From an uncultured Pirellulales bacterium (lineage in GTDB: Bacteria > Planctomycetota > Planctomycetia > Pirellulales > Lacipirellulaceae): a DNA stretch of 7,775 bases. Numbering within the stretch: the first letter of the stretch is position 1; each line of letters opens with the position of its first letter. The notes beneath the pieces were generated by a model, which was not told where the DNA came from, did no database searches, and saw only the letters and a program-made list of their open reading frames with translations. The stretch lies in NCBI GenBank assembly GCA_947258835.1, contig CAMYJY010000150.1, positions 1 through 7,775 of the forward strand, read 5' to 3'. Made by a program: the position numbers and the translations under genes. Positions 5,662 to 7,775 of the stretch are shown piece by piece.

Positions 5662-6810
5662 ATGCAACGAACCCCTCGTGGGTTCACGCTGGTCGAACTC
5701 TTGGTCGTGATTGCCATCTTGGGGATCTTGATCGCCTTGCTGCTGCCCGCCGTGCAAGCGGCGCGAGAAGCTGCCAGGAGAGTCCACTGCGTGAACAATC
5801 TCAAACAACTGGGCCTGGCCCTGCAAAATTACCATGGGAGCGTAGGCCACTTTCCCGTGACCCAGACGGCCAGTGGGCCCTCCGCTCCTGGTGGCACCCC
5901 GGGCGGTGGAGCCGGGGCGGGCCTGAATCGAACGCAGCCGGCCGGCGGGCCCTCCGCTGGTGGCGACTGCGGACCCGGCTACTACAGTTGGCTGGCCCGC
6001 ATCCTGCCCTACGTCGAACAGAATGCCCTCTATGAATCCATTGACTTCAGCGTCAATATGTCCGACGCCTGCTCCACTGGAGCTCCCATAGGAGCGGACC
6101 ATCCCAATGCCGCGGCGGCAGCAACCGTGGTGGATGCCTTTTTGTGTCCCTCCGATGGTGGATCCCCGGACAGCTCCATGCTCCTGGGGGAGGCCGCAGG
6201 CGATAATTATGCCGCCAATGCCGGCTGGCCCGCAGCGGCAACTGGCTACGACGGTGAACGCGCCGTGCCCGGCCTGTACAACGGGGTGATCAGTTTGCAG
6301 CATCCGGGCCGGCGCGTGGCGTGGCATCAGCAAAGCCCCATCAGCATCCGGCAGATTACCGACGGAACGTCGCAGACCGCGGCGATTGCCGAGCGGCTGG
6401 TGCAGCGCGCGGCGGATCTCGCGGAACTTCGTAGCGCTCCGGAGCAATTAAAGTCTTACCACATCACTTCCTCCAGTGGGCGGACGCTGTCCATGCTGCG
6501 GGAGCGCTGTGACGCGGGGAGCACCCACGCAGATCCGGTTGCCGCGGCCTATGTGGGGCGCGCGTGGATTTCGGGGTGGACGCCCACCGCGCCTACCTAC
6601 ATGCACCTGAACCCACCCAACACGCATCATTGCCATTTCCAGAGCTCGAGTGAGGATGGCGATTTTCCTGTCAATCCATCGAGTAACCACCCCGGCGGCG
6701 TCAACATGGCGCTGGCGGATGGGCATGTCAAGTTTATTTCTGACGATGTCGACGCCACGGTTTGGTGGGCGCTCGGAAGTCGCGATGCAGGGGAGGTCAA
6801 TGCACTATGA
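5662..6810 (+). CDS. DUF1559 prepilin-like protein with H-X9-DG domain
   Basis: This 382-residue protein belongs to the large planctomycete DUF1559 (SBP_bac_10) family. It starts with a type IV prepilin signal: MQRTPRG, a cleavage site after G7, then FTLVELLVVIAILGILIALLLPA as the helix, so it should be processed by prepilin peptidase and sit at the envelope. Family features follow: VNNLKQLGLALQNYH (44-58), FLCPSD (160-165), ITDGTSQTAAIAE (232-244) and the H-X9-DG signature from H343 to D353-G354, ending DGHVKF. A Gly/Pro-rich insert lies at about 70-105. ATG 5662 is preferred to the in-frame TTG at 5650, because it gives the usual short basic leader before the cleavage site. The stop overlaps the next gene's ATG by 4 bp. 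Function of the family is not established; it may form pseudopilin-like envelope structures. Confidence 0.93.
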   Translation: MQRTPRGFTLVELLVVIAILGILIALLLPAVQAAREAARRVHCVNNLKQLGLALQNYHGSVGHFPVTQTASGPSAPGGTPGGGAGAGLNRTQPAGGPSAGGDCGPGYYSWLARILPYVEQNALYESIDFSVNMSDACSTGAPIGADHPNAAAAATVVDAFLCPSDGGSPDSSMLLGEAAGDNYAANAGWPAAATGYDGERAVPGLYNGVISLQHPGRRVAWHQQSPISIRQITDGTSQTAAIAERLVQRAADLAELRSAPEQLKSYHITSSSGRTLSMLRERCDAGSTHADPVAAAYVGRAWISGWTPTAPTYMHLNPPNTHHCHFQSSSEDGDFPVNPSSNHPGGVNMALADGHVKFISDDVDATVWWALGSRDAGEVNAL

Positions 6811-7775
6811 ACGTTTTGGTAAATCGTAAATACACCGTGAAATTTTTGCTGGCATTAACGCTTGCTGTTGGTGCCTGTTGTGATACCTCTCGGGTCGCTT
6901 GGGGCGTGGACAGCGACATCCTTTTTTCCTATGTGGATGACCAGATCGTGGTCCCAGCGGAAAATGGCGTGATTGCGGCCGAATTTCCCGTGGATGGTCT
7001 CTTCCAGCAATATACCGGCAATCCGGGCTTTGCCTCTGAAAGCGATGTTGGTTTCGGAATCAACCCCGGGGATGAGATTGTGTACCACGTGCTTGATGAT
7101 CTCCAGTATTGGAGTAGTGAGGAATTTGCACTTCCAAACGCCGGCACTCAAATACGTATCGAAAAAATGGGTGCCCCCGATACCGTGGTGAGTGGCACTA
7201 GCGGGACGCTCCTAGGCAGTTTTTCGCCCGAGAGCAACAATCGCATCGGACAGGCAAACGGCAACGGGTACTTTCACGAGCACGTGGATTTCTCTTTGGA
7301 ACCCAAAGACCCCAGCCCTGACCCAGAGTACGGTGCGTACGGAATAAAAATCGCGCTCGCCACGGATGCCGAAAACATTGCCGATTCTGAGCCCTTTTTC
7401 ATCGTCTTTAACTTTGGCTTGGAGACCAAGGGCTTCGTTGAGGCGGTGGACCAATTTTCCGCGTTGTTGACTCCCCCCGGCCTGAGCGGAGATTTTAACG
7501 GAGATGGCAAGGTGGATGGCGTTGATTTTCTGGCCTGGCAACTTGGTGAGTCGCCCAATGGAATTGGTTCCGGTGACTTGGAACTGTGGCGCGCAAATTA
7601 TGGCACCAGCAGCAGTTCGGCGGTCGCGCAGGCCATGGTTGTTCCTGAGCCCGCGACCGTCCAGCTCCTCATGCTACTTTTGCTGGGGGCGTTTTTTGTG
7701 AGGTACCACCCGCGTGAGCGTAGGACTTCAGGCCGTAGCTCGCGAAGCTTTCATCCTACCGGCTGCAGCCGGTAG
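6807..7775 (+). CDS. Secreted PEP-CTERM protein with dockerin-like motif
   Basis: This 322-residue protein starts at ATG 6807, overlapping the previous TGA, with a strong GGGGAGG (6790-6796) upstream. The N-terminus has a signal sequence (VKFLLALTLAVGACC, about 11-25); VGAC could also be read as a lipobox. The middle part (about 35-220) contains GYFHEHVDFSL (154-164), YGIKIALATDA (178-188) and SEPFFIVFNFGL (194-205), reminiscent of Zur-regulated PEP-CTERM (all3515-like) or surface-anchor proteins with His-rich motifs. This likeness is recalled, not searched. Residues 228-266 are a Ca-loop, dockerin-like motif (DFNGDGKVDGVDF ... DLELWRANYG). The sorting tail is VPEPA (279-283), a hydrophobic helix and a basic cluster at 299-306. 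Sixteen more residues after the basic cluster come from a repeat-like sequence. The tail probably directs sorting by exosortase. Translational coupling to the DUF1559 gene is likely. Confidence 0.85.
   Translation: MNVLVNRKYTVKFLLALTLAVGACCDTSRVAWGVDSDILFSYVDDQIVVPAENGVIAAEFPVDGLFQQYTGNPGFASESDVGFGINPGDEIVYHVLDDLQYWSSEEFALPNAGTQIRIEKMGAPDTVVSGTSGTLLGSFSPESNNRIGQANGNGYFHEHVDFSLEPKDPSPDPEYGAYGIKIALATDAENIADSEPFFIVFNFGLETKGFVEAVDQFSALLTPPGLSGDFNGDGKVDGVDFLAWQLGESPNGIGSGDLELWRANYGTSSSSAVAQAMVVPEPATVQLLMLLLLGAFFVRYHPRERRTSGRSSRSFHPTGCSR
7721..7775. repeat. Palindromic repeat-like element overlapping the end of the PEP-CTERM gene
   Basis: CTACCGGCTGCAGCCGGTAG (7756-7775) is a perfect 20-bp palindrome that includes the stop codon. 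Just before it, TAGGA (7721-7725) pairs with TCCTA (7754-7758) around a segment with further partial symmetry (CTTC at 7726-7729, GAAG at 7744-7747). The element seems to continue past the window. It looks like a dispersed intergenic repeat; whether it recurs in the genome cannot be seen here. Confidence 0.6.

Noticed and set aside
5584..6447. Minus-strand open frame of 287 codons opposite the DUF1559 gene
   Set aside because: The plus strand carries the prepilin signal and H-X9-DG domain; the antisense product is Gly/Arg-rich with no motif.
6762..6806. Earlier start of the PEP-CTERM gene at 6762
   Set aside because: It would overlap the DUF1559 gene by 49 bp and spoil the signal peptide; ATG 6807 has a strong GGGGAGG and the usual 4-bp overlap.

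Overview
The window most likely comes from a planctomycete of the Pirellulales type. The evidence is a prepilin-like DUF1559 protein with the H-X9-DG signature, overlapping by 4 bp a PEP-CTERM protein that carries the planctomycete-style dockerin-like motif (GDFNGDGKVDGVDFLAWQ ... DLELWRANYG). Most genes also lack a strong Shine-Dalgarno site. The taxonomic call is inference from gene content.

Left part (1-2231): a toxin-type accessory block. On the minus strand, a Phd/YefM-type antitoxin (GTG start at 820) overlaps a VapC-like PIN-domain toxin by 17 bp. A good sigma-70-like promoter and a symmetric operator lie just upstream. Diverging on the plus strand is a 391-residue Fic protein with an N-terminal inhibitory motif and a C-terminal winged-helix-like region. 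Its AT-rich promoter is covered by two copies of the same inverted repeat exactly 40 bp apart. The Fic region looks more AT-rich than the rest, consistent with horizontal acquisition.

Middle part (2232-4766): a ZIP-family divalent-metal transporter with a His/Asp-rich loop (plus strand) converges on a YheT-like alpha/beta hydrolase (minus strand). The gap between them holds REP-like repeats: two near-identical direct copies, an extra fragment and one inverted copy. The first direct copy encodes the last residues of the ZIP protein, so the transporter's C-terminus appears to have been rewritten by the repeat.

Right part (4767-7775): three plus-strand genes. They are a small exported or membrane-anchored His/Cys-rich protein with a 15-bp tandem repeat, the DUF1559 prepilin-like protein, and a secreted PEP-CTERM protein. 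The last gene ends inside a 20-bp perfect palindrome at the window edge, which again looks like a repeat that extended a coding sequence. The ZIP transporter, the His/Cys-rich protein and a PEP-CTERM protein with an HEH motif resembling metal-associated surface proteins together suggest a zinc or other transition-metal locus. That functional link is inference; no Zur-type box was recognised.
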